A stretch of DNA of 64,000 nucleotides, from NCBI GenBank assembly GCA_022448645.1, contig JAKVBZ010000005.1:1-64000 (forward strand). Reading direction: 5' to 3'. Shown piece by piece: positions 35,844-44,822 of this stretch. Position 1 is the stretch's first letter. Each line of letters begins with the position of its first letter. The notes under the pieces are model-generated. The model searched no databases and had not been told where the DNA came from. It saw only the letters and a list, made by a program, of their open reading frames with translations. The translations under genes and the position numbers were made by a program. The DNA is from Pirellulaceae bacterium. GTDB taxonomy: Bacteria > Planctomycetota > Planctomycetia > Pirellulales > Pirellulaceae.

Positions 35844-37295
35844 TTACTTCTGAGCTCGTTTGATATCACGTAACTGCTTGAATTCATCAAGTGTTTTATA
35901 ATAGGGATCTAGCGGAAAACATCCGGAAATCATCCCCTTGCGCGGCGCGGTGGTACAGTCACTGAACGTACGACAAATCCGTTTTCGCCGCAGCGGATCA
36001 CCTACCAACACATCGGCTGGAAGCTCAGGATACGACAGCACCATGCGCCCTAAACCTACCGAGTCAATCCAACCTTGGCGGACCACAGCCTGTGCGACAT
36101 GAGGCAGATAATCTTGTAGATACGAATACCCACTGCCAACCATTGGCATTTCCGGCACAGCATCTTTACAGAGTTTTGCAGCACGAATCTGTCGGGCAAC
36201 ACCAACAAGTGGATCTTCGGGAGGTTGATAACCGTCGCTGGGAGGAAATGCTGCAGGCCGCTGAACGTGTGGGCAGTAATACGGGCTACCACAAGAAATA
36301 TTAAGCGCCGCCACATGCTGTTCCTTCAGAATCTTGATAAGCCGGATAGCTTCCGCCAAATCCATGGCCAATGGATTCCCAGGATCGGCACCAAAAGCGT
36401 GTTGGTACGGTAGGTGAGAAGTGAAATCCATCGGGCGTCCCTTCTCACGACTGGTTTCGTAAGGAACAATATCAAACACGCTCAACCGTACCACGATCGT
36501 TAACTCGGGTACCTCATCGCCAATGCGTCCGATGATTTCACGCAACAGCCGAGTTCTCCCCTCAAAGTCACCTCCAAAGGGTCCAGGCCGCATGCGGGCA
36601 CTGAGGAATTCGTGGAGCAAGTATCCGTGACACGCTTTGACGTCGATGAAGCTAAATCCTACGTCGTATGCCAGTCGCGCCGCCGCCACATAGCAGTCCA
36701 TCAAACGCCGCAGTTCATCGTCAGAAAACACAATCTTCTGATCATCCGAATCTATCTGGAACTTCTTGTCCAGCAATGGATGATGATAAGCAATACGTGG
36801 TTCCGCTCGGCCCTTCTCTTGGGGACGACAAAAGCGACCCGAATGAGTTAGCTGTAGTCCTACAAGCAAATCATCCGTTTGGCCAAATGCTTCTCGATGA
36901 GCCAACATCAGTTCGTCTCGTAGTCGTCCTAATCCAACCTTGTTTTCCGGCACAGCCAAAGATTGATTGGGATTTGCCCGCCCCTCTGGACAAACGGCCG
37001 CCGCTTCACCTCCCCATATCAATTTGGCACCACTTAATCCGAAATTTCTCCAGCGACGTAGAGTAAAATCCGAAGGTGAACCGTCTCGGTTCGCGTCCCA
37101 TCCCTCCATGGGATGAATACACCATCGATTGCCAACTCGATGAGGACCAATATGCATGGGCTGAGCTAACGGCGAACCCTGTGCAGCCGTTAACAAGTCG
37201 TCATCCACCGGCAAATCAATCCCCAGTTCTGCGCAACGGTCGCGCAAAGCAGCAGGGTTTTCAATACGAGCGAGTTTTACAAAAGATTCGTCCAT
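35844..37295 (-). CDS. NADH:flavin oxidoreductase (Old Yellow Enzyme family)
   Basis: A 483-residue FMN-dependent TIM-barrel oxidoreductase. VGNRWCIHPMEGWDA opens the barrel, GLQLTHSGRFCRP and VKACHGYLLHEFLSARMRPGPFGGDFEGRTRLLREII are the FMN/substrate blocks, and GSGYSYLQDYLP with DSVGLGRMVLSYPELP binds the FMN phosphate. It lacks the C-terminal flavin/NADH domains of 2,4-dienoyl-CoA reductase. CRTFSDCTTAPRKG near the end is a Cys-containing segment that may carry a cluster or a disulfide. It probably reduces an activated C=C bond. It is divergent from the FhcC-like gene. Confidence 0.85.
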   Translation of the reverse strand: MDESFVKLARIENPAALRDRCAELGIDLPVDDDLLTAAQGSPLAQPMHIGPHRVGNRWCIHPMEGWDANRDGSPSDFTLRRWRNFGLSGAKLIWGGEAAAVCPEGRANPNQSLAVPENKVGLGRLRDELMLAHREAFGQTDDLLVGLQLTHSGRFCRPQEKGRAEPRIAYHHPLLDKKFQIDSDDQKIVFSDDELRRLMDCYVAAARLAYDVGFSFIDVKACHGYLLHEFLSARMRPGPFGGDFEGRTRLLREIIGRIGDEVPELTIVVRLSVFDIVPYETSREKGRPMDFTSHLPYQHAFGADPGNPLAMDLAEAIRLIKILKEQHVAALNISCGSPYYCPHVQRPAAFPPSDGYQPPEDPLVGVARQIRAAKLCKDAVPEMPMVGSGYSYLQDYLPHVAQAVVRQGWIDSVGLGRMVLSYPELPADVLVGDPLRRKRICRTFSDCTTAPRKGMISGCFPLDPYYKTLDEFKQLRDIKRAQK

Positions 37296-37505
37296 GACGA
37301 AGTGCTCGTTCTCTGGCTTACGGATAATACTGTATGAAGGACGGTTGCAGGTACATGAAGTGCGATGCCGACTATCGAGCAGGAGGCAATTTGCTACAAT
37401 AACGACATCTTGGATACGCACATAGTATGACGACTGTGATCGGAAGATTACGCTGTTCTGGACCAAGCGTCAATAACTCTCCGTCCCATTCTCGCAGGAA
37501 AATTG

Positions 37506-38330
37506 ATGGCCCTACACATTGAATGCATCGCTTCTTCCGAGGTACCCGTCGAAGTCGAAGGGGTCACTCCGGACGTCATGCAGCCGATGAATCTCGACCA
37601 GATCAAGCGACTTAAGATATTTCAGGGAAACCGTGAAATGGAACTGGCGGATCTGTTCAATGTCCAAGGTGATCCCATTGACGGAGAAGTACACTGGAAT
37701 GGCGACTTGACGGGAGTCCACTGGATCGGCGCCAAGATGTCAGCAGGTAAGGTTACGGTGCATGGATCGGCTGGACGACATGTGGGCAGTGAAATGTCGG
37801 GGGGCCGAATCGATGTTATGGGAGATACCGGTGACTGGGTGGGTGGTGAAATGCACGGCGGTACCATCCATGTACGGGGCAGGGCAGGGCACCTGATCGG
37901 TGCGGCTTATCGCGGTAGCCGCCGCGGCATGACAGGTGGTTCCATTCTCATCAATGGCGATGTGGGTAACGAGGTCGGCCATACGATGCGCCGTGGGTTA
38001 CTCGCTGTCGGTGGTGATGCCGGAGACCTGGTCGGCTTCAATATGCTGGCTGGTACTATTCTGATTATGGGAAACGCTGGAATTCGCCACGGAGCGGGTA
38101 TGAAGCGAGGTACCATTGGGCTATGGGGCAAAGAGCCGCCAGCGCTGCTGCCTACCTTTCGGTACGCCTGTCAATTCTCACCGCCCATGCTGCCTATGCT
38201 TTTAAAGTATCTCCATCAGCATGAGTTTGACATTCCGGAAGCATTGCGCACCTCCGAATATCAGTTGTTTCATGGCGACCAGATTGAGGGTGGACGCGGC
38301 GAAATCTTAGTTCCGGTAAAGGGACAATAA
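37506..38330 (+). CDS. fhcC: Formylmethanofuran dehydrogenase subunit C-like protein (formyltransferase/hydrolase complex subunit C)
   Basis: A 274-residue protein built largely of glycine-rich beta-helix turns (GAKMSAGKVTVHGSAGRHVG, GGRIDVMGDTGDWVGGEMHGG, GGSILINGDVGNEVG and so on, about 75-210), the fold of FwdC/FhcC and of the glutamate-synthase C-terminal domain. In methylotrophs and planctomycetes FhcC is part of the formyltransferase/hydrolase complex of the H4MPT C1 pathway. The start at 37506 follows AGGA. The fhcA, fhcB and fhcD genes are not adjacent here, so the assignment rests on the sequence alone. Confidence 0.85.
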   Translation: MALHIECIASSEVPVEVEGVTPDVMQPMNLDQIKRLKIFQGNREMELADLFNVQGDPIDGEVHWNGDLTGVHWIGAKMSAGKVTVHGSAGRHVGSEMSGGRIDVMGDTGDWVGGEMHGGTIHVRGRAGHLIGAAYRGSRRGMTGGSILINGDVGNEVGHTMRRGLLAVGGDAGDLVGFNMLAGTILIMGNAGIRHGAGMKRGTIGLWGKEPPALLPTFRYACQFSPPMLPMLLKYLHQHEFDIPEALRTSEYQLFHGDQIEGGRGEILVPVKGQ

Positions 38331-38745
38331 AACAACAAACATCGTCCCCACACAGATCACCGCCTCACACAACGAAACGCTGTGAAACGTTCTTTCTTGT
38401 CATGATTTCGGATAACTTACCAGAAAGATGCAAGCCAACTTGCCGAAATCCCGGAGAGTCTGTGCTCCGGATACTTACTTAAATTTCTCCACTCTCCGTC
38501 CGAAGGCACTTCGGCAATTTTAGTGGCTTCATTACATGGAGGCCGAACCGAGCCGATGCGTATCTCGCTAGAGCTTCAATCTCTTTTGGAATTCGACGTT
38601 TGCACACCTGATGAATTGTCATGCGAGGCATTTGCCATATTCGGACAAAAAAGATCAATGTTAATCCGGCTGACGAAACCACCACTCAATCTGACGAAGC
38701 GCCGCCAGAGGAGTGGGGCCAACCTCGAAAGTGAGAGTAAGAGCT
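38331..38745. other. Convergent intergenic region
   Basis: About 415 bases between the convergent FhcC and MoeA genes. Apart from the stem-loop at 38451-38470, only short open frames without family similarity are seen, one running over the 3' end of the MoeA gene on the opposite strand. Confidence 0.45.
38451..38470. terminator. Possible bidirectional terminator hairpin
   Basis: CCGGAG (38451-38456) and CTCCGG (38465-38470) form a perfect 6-bp stem with an eight-base loop, between convergent genes. There is only a weak T-rich stretch after it (TACTTACTTAAATTT), so termination is plausible but unproven. Confidence 0.35.
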
Positions 38746-40680
38746 TCAACCTGCCGGAGCAAACCCTCGCTCCACGAGCGCCTCGCGAATCGAGTGATCT
38801 GCCAATAAGTCTCGAAAAGCTTTGACAGCCGGAAGATCTTGACGCGACTTGGCCATGACGAAATCGTATTGTTCTTCGGCCAACGGTAGGAAACCAAGAT
38901 GTTGTTGTTCAGCCACATACCGTACCGCAACGCCCCAATCTGCTCGACCTTGGGCAACCGCAACCGCAACCGCCGTGTGATTGCGTGCTTGAACCGCGTA
39001 ACCCTGAGGCTGCTTTCCTCCCAATTGTTCATCGATCAGGATTCGAGTTCCGCTACCTTGGTTGCGATTGACCATCACGCAGTGCAGATCTTGGCTTACG
39101 TGGGAGATCGCCTCCGTCGCCGTCTTGTCAACAAATCTCGTGTCACCGGAACGGAATACAACACCCTGCTGGCGTTGGTATCCGGAAATCAATTCCAACG
39201 AGTCGGATAAGAATGGCAAGTTGTATTGCCCACTTTCTGCATCCAACAGATGTATGCCTGCCAAATCACATTCTTCTCGCCGAACAGCTTCCAAACCAGC
39301 CGTCGAACCAACCGACAGGAATTTGGTTCGGAAGCCTGCATCTTGCATGTAACCCAACAGCAAATCCAAACCAACACAATGGCTGCCAATGACCACCAAG
39401 TCAGCAGGACGAGTCTCACGACCTAATAGTGTCACCAGAACGTCTGCATTCGCTGGGATTATTTCTTGGTGCCGTCCAATCGTGACAAACCCGTCAGCGC
39501 GGCTAAATGCCGTCACGGATCCCGACCCCTTTCCCATTGGATAAGCTGCCAAAGACGATTTTTCCGAGTCATTTTCGTCGCGTTGCACGAGTCCCACCAA
39601 CATGTATTCAGTACGTCCAATTTCTGAGTTCACCTTGACAGCCATCGTCGCCGGGACGACTCCTGGTTCCTCCTCGGACCTACCTGCCATGCAACGAATG
39701 ACCGGTGCCACAAATTCGTGAAACGTAAAAATCGCAGAAGTGGGAAAACCTGGAAGGATCACCACTGGTTTGCCTCGTTGTGCCGCCAGGCAAATAGGCT
39801 TACCGGGTTTCAATGCAACGCCATGAGCAACGATCCCCGGCTCATCAAGTTGCTGTACGACGCGATACGAAATATCTCCTGCCCCCTTACTGGTACCGCC
39901 AGACAGCAAGACAATGTCGCATGCATCGAGTGCCTCATGCAACGTGATTGCCAGGGCGGCTTCATCATCGGTTACGATTCCAAATTCGATCGGCTGACCA
40001 CCTTGTTCCCGAACTGCATCCGCGAGGATGCGCGCATTGGAATCGTAAACTCGCCCCGATTGCATTGGGTCGCCTGGCGCAATTATCTCGTCTCCTGTAG
40101 AAATGACGGCAACCGTTGGTCGCCGCCAGACCGACACCTGGCTGACACCAATGGCAGCAAGAACTCCCGTCTCGCGGCTAGTGAGTACTTCTCCTCGCCG
40201 CAAAACCGTTTCTCCGGATGAGATATCGGTACCGGCAAAAGCAATGCCGAAACCGGATGTGACCGCTTTGCGCACTATCAACAACGAACCTTCAACATCC
40301 GCATGTTCCACCATCACGATCGCGTCGGCACCTCGAGGCACCATGCCTCCTGTGGCAATGGCTGCAGCCATTCCCGACTCAATCTCTACCGTCGGAACGA
40401 CCGCCGTTGCGATCACTTCGTCGGCCAACCGCAACTGCATGGGGACTTCTTCTCCAGCCCCAAAAGTATTAGCAGCGCGCACAGCAAAACCATCGTAGTT
40501 GGAGCGATCAAACGAAGGAACATCGACGGTAGCCTGTACATCTTCTGCCAACACACGTCCCAGCGACTCTGCTATAGGAATCGTTTCTGTACTAAGCACC
40601 TCCATGCGAATAGCATCGTGGAAACGTTGTTCTGCTTCCTGTCGATCGATGACGTCGAGAAACTGTTCTTGTGAAACCAT
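38746..40680 (-). CDS. moeA: MoeA molybdopterin molybdotransferase fused to a periplasmic-binding-protein-like domain
   Basis: A 644-residue fusion. Residues about 1-410 are MoeA (gephyrin E-domain), which inserts molybdate into adenylated molybdopterin: LGRVLAEDVQA, FDRSNYDGFAV, TGGMVPRGADAIVMVE and the MoCF motif LSGGTSKGAGD. Residues about 425-640 form a PBP-like ligand-binding domain (VVIGSHCVGLDLLLGYM, NRNQGSGTRILID, RADWGVAV), as in archaeal and some bacterial MoeA fusions. The extra domain may sense molybdate, tungstate or a cofactor precursor. It lies 150 bases downstream of a second MoeA gene on the same strand. Confidence 0.9.
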   Translation of the reverse strand: MVSQEQFLDVIDRQEAEQRFHDAIRMEVLSTETIPIAESLGRVLAEDVQATVDVPSFDRSNYDGFAVRAANTFGAGEEVPMQLRLADEVIATAVVPTVEIESGMAAAIATGGMVPRGADAIVMVEHADVEGSLLIVRKAVTSGFGIAFAGTDISSGETVLRRGEVLTSRETGVLAAIGVSQVSVWRRPTVAVISTGDEIIAPGDPMQSGRVYDSNARILADAVREQGGQPIEFGIVTDDEAALAITLHEALDACDIVLLSGGTSKGAGDISYRVVQQLDEPGIVAHGVALKPGKPICLAAQRGKPVVILPGFPTSAIFTFHEFVAPVIRCMAGRSEEEPGVVPATMAVKVNSEIGRTEYMLVGLVQRDENDSEKSSLAAYPMGKGSGSVTAFSRADGFVTIGRHQEIIPANADVLVTLLGRETRPADLVVIGSHCVGLDLLLGYMQDAGFRTKFLSVGSTAGLEAVRREECDLAGIHLLDAESGQYNLPFLSDSLELISGYQRQQGVVFRSGDTRFVDKTATEAISHVSQDLHCVMVNRNQGSGTRILIDEQLGGKQPQGYAVQARNHTAVAVAVAQGRADWGVAVRYVAEQQHLGFLPLAEEQYDFVMAKSRQDLPAVKAFRDLLADHSIREALVERGFAPAG

Positions 40681-40832
40681 ATTACTTAAAATGCATCAAT
40701 AGTCAGGTTGGATGTTTTATTAGTTCAGATTTGTTAGTTGAGTGTTCAGATATCCGGCATCATACATGTGCCCCATTTCCGTTCCAGCAATGGCTTGTAT
40801 GCCCTCCGTCGGAACTACATGAATCCTTTCGA

Positions 40833-42092
40833 TTAGGCATCGTACAACCACACTTCCACTACGGTTCCCGCTGCGTAACCTTCGCTGTCCGCAGGTACCA
40901 CCACAAAACCGTCAGCTCTTGTCGTCGTGCTCAAAACTGAAGCTCCACTAATGGCCAGCGGTTCCAATTCGTCATTTTCCAAACGTACTCTAGCGTAGTC
41001 GACACGGCCAACGGCAGACACAAGTTTGCGCCGAAGTGGCTTGTAAATCTTACGATAAGGCCATTCCGGATTTCGCCCACCCAGGATCCGAATGGCCCGA
41101 CCAGCAAAAAAATCGTAGGCACACAAACAGGAAACCGGGTTTCCCGGCAGCAAAAATACCAACCGATGCTCTAACCGCCCCATACCAGTCGGGCTACTAG
41201 GTCGCATCGCAACTCCATGAAACCGCAATTCACCGTCCTCCGCCAGTATCACGGGTGCATGGTCCTCCTGACCAACACTGGATCCCCCTGAAACAAGCAC
41301 CACATCGATATCTTCGTGCATCGCTTCTCGAATGGATGCCGGCCGATCAGCAACAATGCCAGGATGATTGGGTATACCTCCATCCCGCTCACAGAATGCT
41401 CGCAACATCGGTCCATTCGCATCGGTGATCTGAAACCCTGATGGCATCGTCCCACTCGGCAATAATTCGTCACCGGTAACCACAATGCGGATCGTCGGCT
41501 GACGTACTACGGGAACTTCTGCCACACCTACCGACGACAAAACACCAACATCTTGTGGCCGTAAGATTCGTGACTTTTCCAAAACAACATTTCCATGGGC
41601 AACATCTTCCCCAATCCCACCAACATGCTTTCCAGGAGACACCTCTCCCTGTATCCAAATACGGTTCCCATCCACCTCTGTCAGTTCTGCCGGCAAAACA
41701 GCATCCGCTCCGGCCGGTAACGGTGCTCCTGTCATAATCCTGACAGCGGTCCCCCGTTCGACCGTGCGAGACGCTGGACGTCCTGGCAACGATTCATCAC
41801 TGACATCAAACTGCAAACGCTGATATGGGGTCGCTCCAAGAGTCTGATCCGCAATGACAGCGTAACCGTCCATCATGGATCGCTTAAATCCAGGAACATT
41901 GCAGTTCGATTGCACATGTTCGGCCAACACACGTCCAGCCGCCTGGCTAAGCGGTACCGATTCTGTCGTGAGAGGTACCGCAGTTTGATCGATCCAAGAC
42001 AATACTTCGTTGACTGTGGAACGCTGCACAAATCCACGCATACGAACGTCAGCAAGTTGGTTTTCGGTTGGTTCCGGCTGGGACATTGTCAT
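40833..42092 (-). CDS. moeA: MoeA molybdopterin molybdotransferase (stand-alone)
   Basis: A 419-residue MoeA. AAGRVLAEHVQSN, FKRSMMDGYAV, MTGAPLPAGADAVLP, GDELLPSGTMPSG and the MoCF signature VSGGSSVGQED are intact, as is the C-terminal beta-barrel domain ending EVWLYDA. It completes molybdenum cofactor synthesis. An upstream ATG at 42125 in frame is equally possible; neither has a clear ribosome binding site. It is transcribed ahead of the MoeA-PBP fusion gene, and the pair may divide Mo and W insertion or serve different enzymes. Confidence 0.9.
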   Translation of the reverse strand: MTMSQPEPTENQLADVRMRGFVQRSTVNEVLSWIDQTAVPLTTESVPLSQAAGRVLAEHVQSNCNVPGFKRSMMDGYAVIADQTLGATPYQRLQFDVSDESLPGRPASRTVERGTAVRIMTGAPLPAGADAVLPAELTEVDGNRIWIQGEVSPGKHVGGIGEDVAHGNVVLEKSRILRPQDVGVLSSVGVAEVPVVRQPTIRIVVTGDELLPSGTMPSGFQITDANGPMLRAFCERDGGIPNHPGIVADRPASIREAMHEDIDVVLVSGGSSVGQEDHAPVILAEDGELRFHGVAMRPSSPTGMGRLEHRLVFLLPGNPVSCLCAYDFFAGRAIRILGGRNPEWPYRKIYKPLRRKLVSAVGRVDYARVRLENDELEPLAISGASVLSTTTRADGFVVVPADSEGYAAGTVVEVWLYDA

Positions 42093-42629
42093 GAACGTTA
42101 AGGAATGGATCTCATCGTCGATCATGGCGCGATACAGGATGAGGATAACGAATCCTCAATGTCGCTTCCGTTTCTTAGTAGGAAGACGAAGATTGAACGC
42201 GTGCTTAACAGACCTACTATTGTAACTTCTCAGGTGCCTATCAACCCAGAGTGGGTCACTACCCGATCAGGTGTGAATTTAGCCCGGCTGAGTAAACGAA
42301 ACCAATCGAACAAAACAAATCGTCCGCCTAATTCTGGTGCAATAGGAGAAAACACGTCCACATGCTCCATTTCGCCTTCATCAGATGGCCGGCGAGCTGA
42401 AAAGAAACACGCAACATTGCCGCCTCACGCCAAGATCTAGCATGAGCCACACCATCTGATGACTTTCGTTCTAATTTATTCTATCGCATCTGCGTTGCCT
42501 GCGTGGCACTTTTACCTTTACAAAATTGTCAAAAGACATCCTCTTATGTGCTGGAACGTTTCTTAAGGAACACAGCTCTGAGTGTGGAAAGCTGTTCGAA
42601 ACACACTTGCCTACCGCCCGCCCCTCTTC
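42093..42629. other. Gene-poor stretch upstream of moeA
   Basis: About 540 bases with no supported gene. A plus-strand frame at 42105-42440 lacks family similarity and a ribosome binding site. It borders decayed gene fragments at 42630, so it may be degenerate sequence as well as the moeA promoter region. Confidence 0.4.
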
Positions 42630-42924
42630 GAAATGCCGGCTAACGAACGGGTCACAGGAGATCTCGGTTTAGATGGAACACAACAAGGCCAAGAAGGACT
42701 GTAAAAAGTCATTGCGGATTTTCGGCGTGGAAACTCCTATGGCATCGCGTTCATCGACGTGCGCGCCCCTGCAGGATGGGATGGCTAACAAACTGGGCGT
42801 TCGCGTAACCGCCGAAGGTATTGAAACATCAGGACAATTGAAATTCCTCAAGGACCGACATTGAGGTTACGGCCAAGGCTTCCTCTGGGGCCGGCCGTCA
42901 CCTCTGCCAGACCAGTCAGAGTGA
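42630..42924 (+). pseudogene. Relic of a receiver-domain / EAL-domain signalling protein
   Basis: Two fragments of one gene are spliced by deletion. The first frame (42630-42785) reads GTQQGQEGL, a TAA at 42702-42704, then NSYGIAFIDVRAPAGWDG, a receiver-domain core. About eight bases before that frame ends, a second frame takes over: MANKLGVRVTAEGIETSGQLKFLK, TGA at 42862-42864, then GYGQGFLWGRP, the C-terminus of an EAL phosphodiesterase. Everything between (rest of the receiver, GGDEF and most of EAL) is missing. It is clearly non-functional. Confidence 0.7.
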
Positions 42925-43313
42925 GAAAAATAAATCGAATCTAACAAGGCCTCGCTGACAATTTTCGGGTACGAAGTTATCGAAGTAGTGATAGGTATCT
43001 TAGATTTGCTAGATACCCCCGTTGTCTCCCGGGACGCTTCCGGCGAAAATCATACTGGTACCTGCAGCATTTCGTAGCCAGTGCTTACGGAAGGGTAGTC
43101 CAACACCGCCAGGTCATTTAAAAGCCGTTTCCCGTTGCTATTCGTCCGCATGATGTCGGCTCGGAATGCCGAACAAGCGACCGGCAAATCAGCGATTCGG
43201 CTTCCTGAAACCTTAAAGGCGTTACTTACCGTTGCTGAGGTTCTCTCAGAAACATAATTCAGTTTGTAAGCACAGGTCCAGGTAATCTTGTTGGACAACT
43301 GGCGAACACGGTG
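42925..43313. other. Intergenic region between two pseudogenes
   Basis: About 390 bases without a recognisable gene. A minus-strand frame at 43050-43334 has no family similarity and overlaps the start of the O-demethylase relic. Confidence 0.4.
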
Positions 43314-44661
43314 GAGACAACGATGGCGCACCAAAACCTCGAAGAAAAACTACAGTCTTGGAAGAACCCCGTTGAAATGCTACGTAATGCACAGACGGGC
43401 CCTTATATTTTCCCAATAAAACCTGAGTTCAGTAATTGGGCAGATGAGCAAGAAGCATGGTTCAAGAGCGCGGTGTTGTTCGATCTTTCGAAACACATGA
43501 CAGATATCTATTTCGAAGGTCCAGATCTGTCGACTGCTAAGTCACCTGGCCGTCAACAGCTTCAAGAACTTTGGGGTTAACCGCGCAAAACAAATCGTCT
43601 GCTGCAATCCCGAGGGTTACGTCATCGGAGATGCGATTCTCTTTGGACTCGCCGAAAACAAAGTCAATATCAGTGGCAGACCATCCGTTCCAAATTGGGT
43701 CGCATTTCATGCCGAGACCGGGGACTACGATGTCACGGTAACCAGAGATAAACGGTCGGTCCAAAATCGTGGCGAACGTATGACCTATCGGTATCAGCTT
43801 CAAGGTCCCCACGCTGCACCCATTTTGGAAGCTGCCATAGGTGGTCCGTTTCCCAACATCAAATTTTTCCACATCGGTGAGGTAACCATCGCGGGATGCA
43901 AAGTGAACGCTCTGGGACACGGGATGGCAAGAACACAGGGACTTGAACTATGGGGACCTGCAGAAGAAGGCGAAACGGTTAAATCCGCGTTGGTCGAGGC
44001 CGGCAAGAATTTCGGGCTGAGAGAAGTAGGGGCTAGGGCTTATTCAACCGTTTCACCAGAATCTGGTTGGATCCCTTCGCCGATGCCGGCTATCTACTCC
44101 GATTCGATGAAAACTTATCGGGAATGGCTGCCCGCAGATGGCTTCGAGGCAAACGCTTCTCTGGGAGGCAGTTTCTATTCCGAACGCATCGAGGACTATT
44201 ATCAAACTCCATGGGACCTGGGATACGGGATGCATGTGAAGTTCGACCACGACTTTGTAGGTCGGCCAGCCTTGGAAAAGAAATCAGAAGGTCCTCACCG
44301 AAGAAAAGTCTGGTTAGTCTGGAATCATGAAGATGTGCTGAAGATTTTTGGCAGCATGCTCGGCACTGGCGAAAACTACAAATATCTCGAAATGCCAGGC
44401 TCACAATACTCAACACTACCCTTTGACAAGGTCTTGCGCAACGGCCAACTGATCGGACTTTCTACTTACAACTGTTATACTTCCAATGTCCGTGCCTGGT
44501 TTTCGTTGGCCATGATCGACGAGACACATGCTATCGATGGGACCGAAGTCGTTGTCGTATGGGGTGAAGAGAACGGTGGATCCGACAAGCCTATCGTAGA
44601 AAGACATGTTCAGACGGAAGTGAGAGCGGTCGTTCGGACGGAACGCCCAGTCGCCTCGTAG
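43314..44661 (+). pseudogene. Frameshifted LigM/DmdA-like (GcvT-family) O-demethylase gene
   Basis: The first frame, from the ATG at 43314, encodes a typical N-terminus (MAHQNLEEKLQSW, NPVEMLRNAQTGPY, LFDLSKHMTDIYFEGPD). Homology then jumps to another frame near 43527-43534 (LLSHLAVNSFKNFGVNRAKQIV) and continues to TAG at 44661. Two bases appear to be missing between GPD and LLS. The second part is full length and keeps the family's RYQLQGPHAAPILE, VGRPALE and NGQLIGLSTYNCYT segments. Intact homologues (~450-470 residues) transfer methyl groups from aryl or DMSP-like substrates to tetrahydrofolate. It is a recent pseudogene or carries a sequencing error. Confidence 0.75.
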
Positions 44662-44732
44662 CCTAAAAACAGTTTCAAAACCGCATACTAAAGCCTTCCC
44701 CAACCGTCCTATTTCTGCCTACAAGTTTTGAA

Positions 44733-44760
44733 ACGCCTTCGAAACAGTCGAAGACGGCGT
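44733..44760. terminator. Hairpin between convergent genes
   Basis: CTTCGA (44737-44742) and TCGAAG (44748-44753) form a 6-bp stem with a five-base loop, extended imperfectly by outer ACGC/GCGT. It lies between the O-demethylase relic (plus) and SulP gene (minus). There is no clear T-run. Confidence 0.35.
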
Positions 44761-44822
44761 CGTTCGACACAGCGTGCCGGATTATGAAGAAAACGGAATT
44801 GGCTCTTTCGCAGGTTTTCGAT

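Noticed and set aside
42105..42440. Plus-strand open frame upstream of moeA
   Set aside because: Low-complexity polar composition, no start signal and no similarity.
21621..42864. Codon reassignment (stop-to-sense) explaining the interrupted genes
   Set aside because: Both TAA and TGA interrupt genes, other lesions are frameshifts and deletions, and intact genes end normally with TAA, TGA and TAG.
43050..43334. Minus-strand open frame before the demethylase relic
   Set aside because: No ribosome binding site or family similarity, and it overlaps the start of the relic on the other strand.
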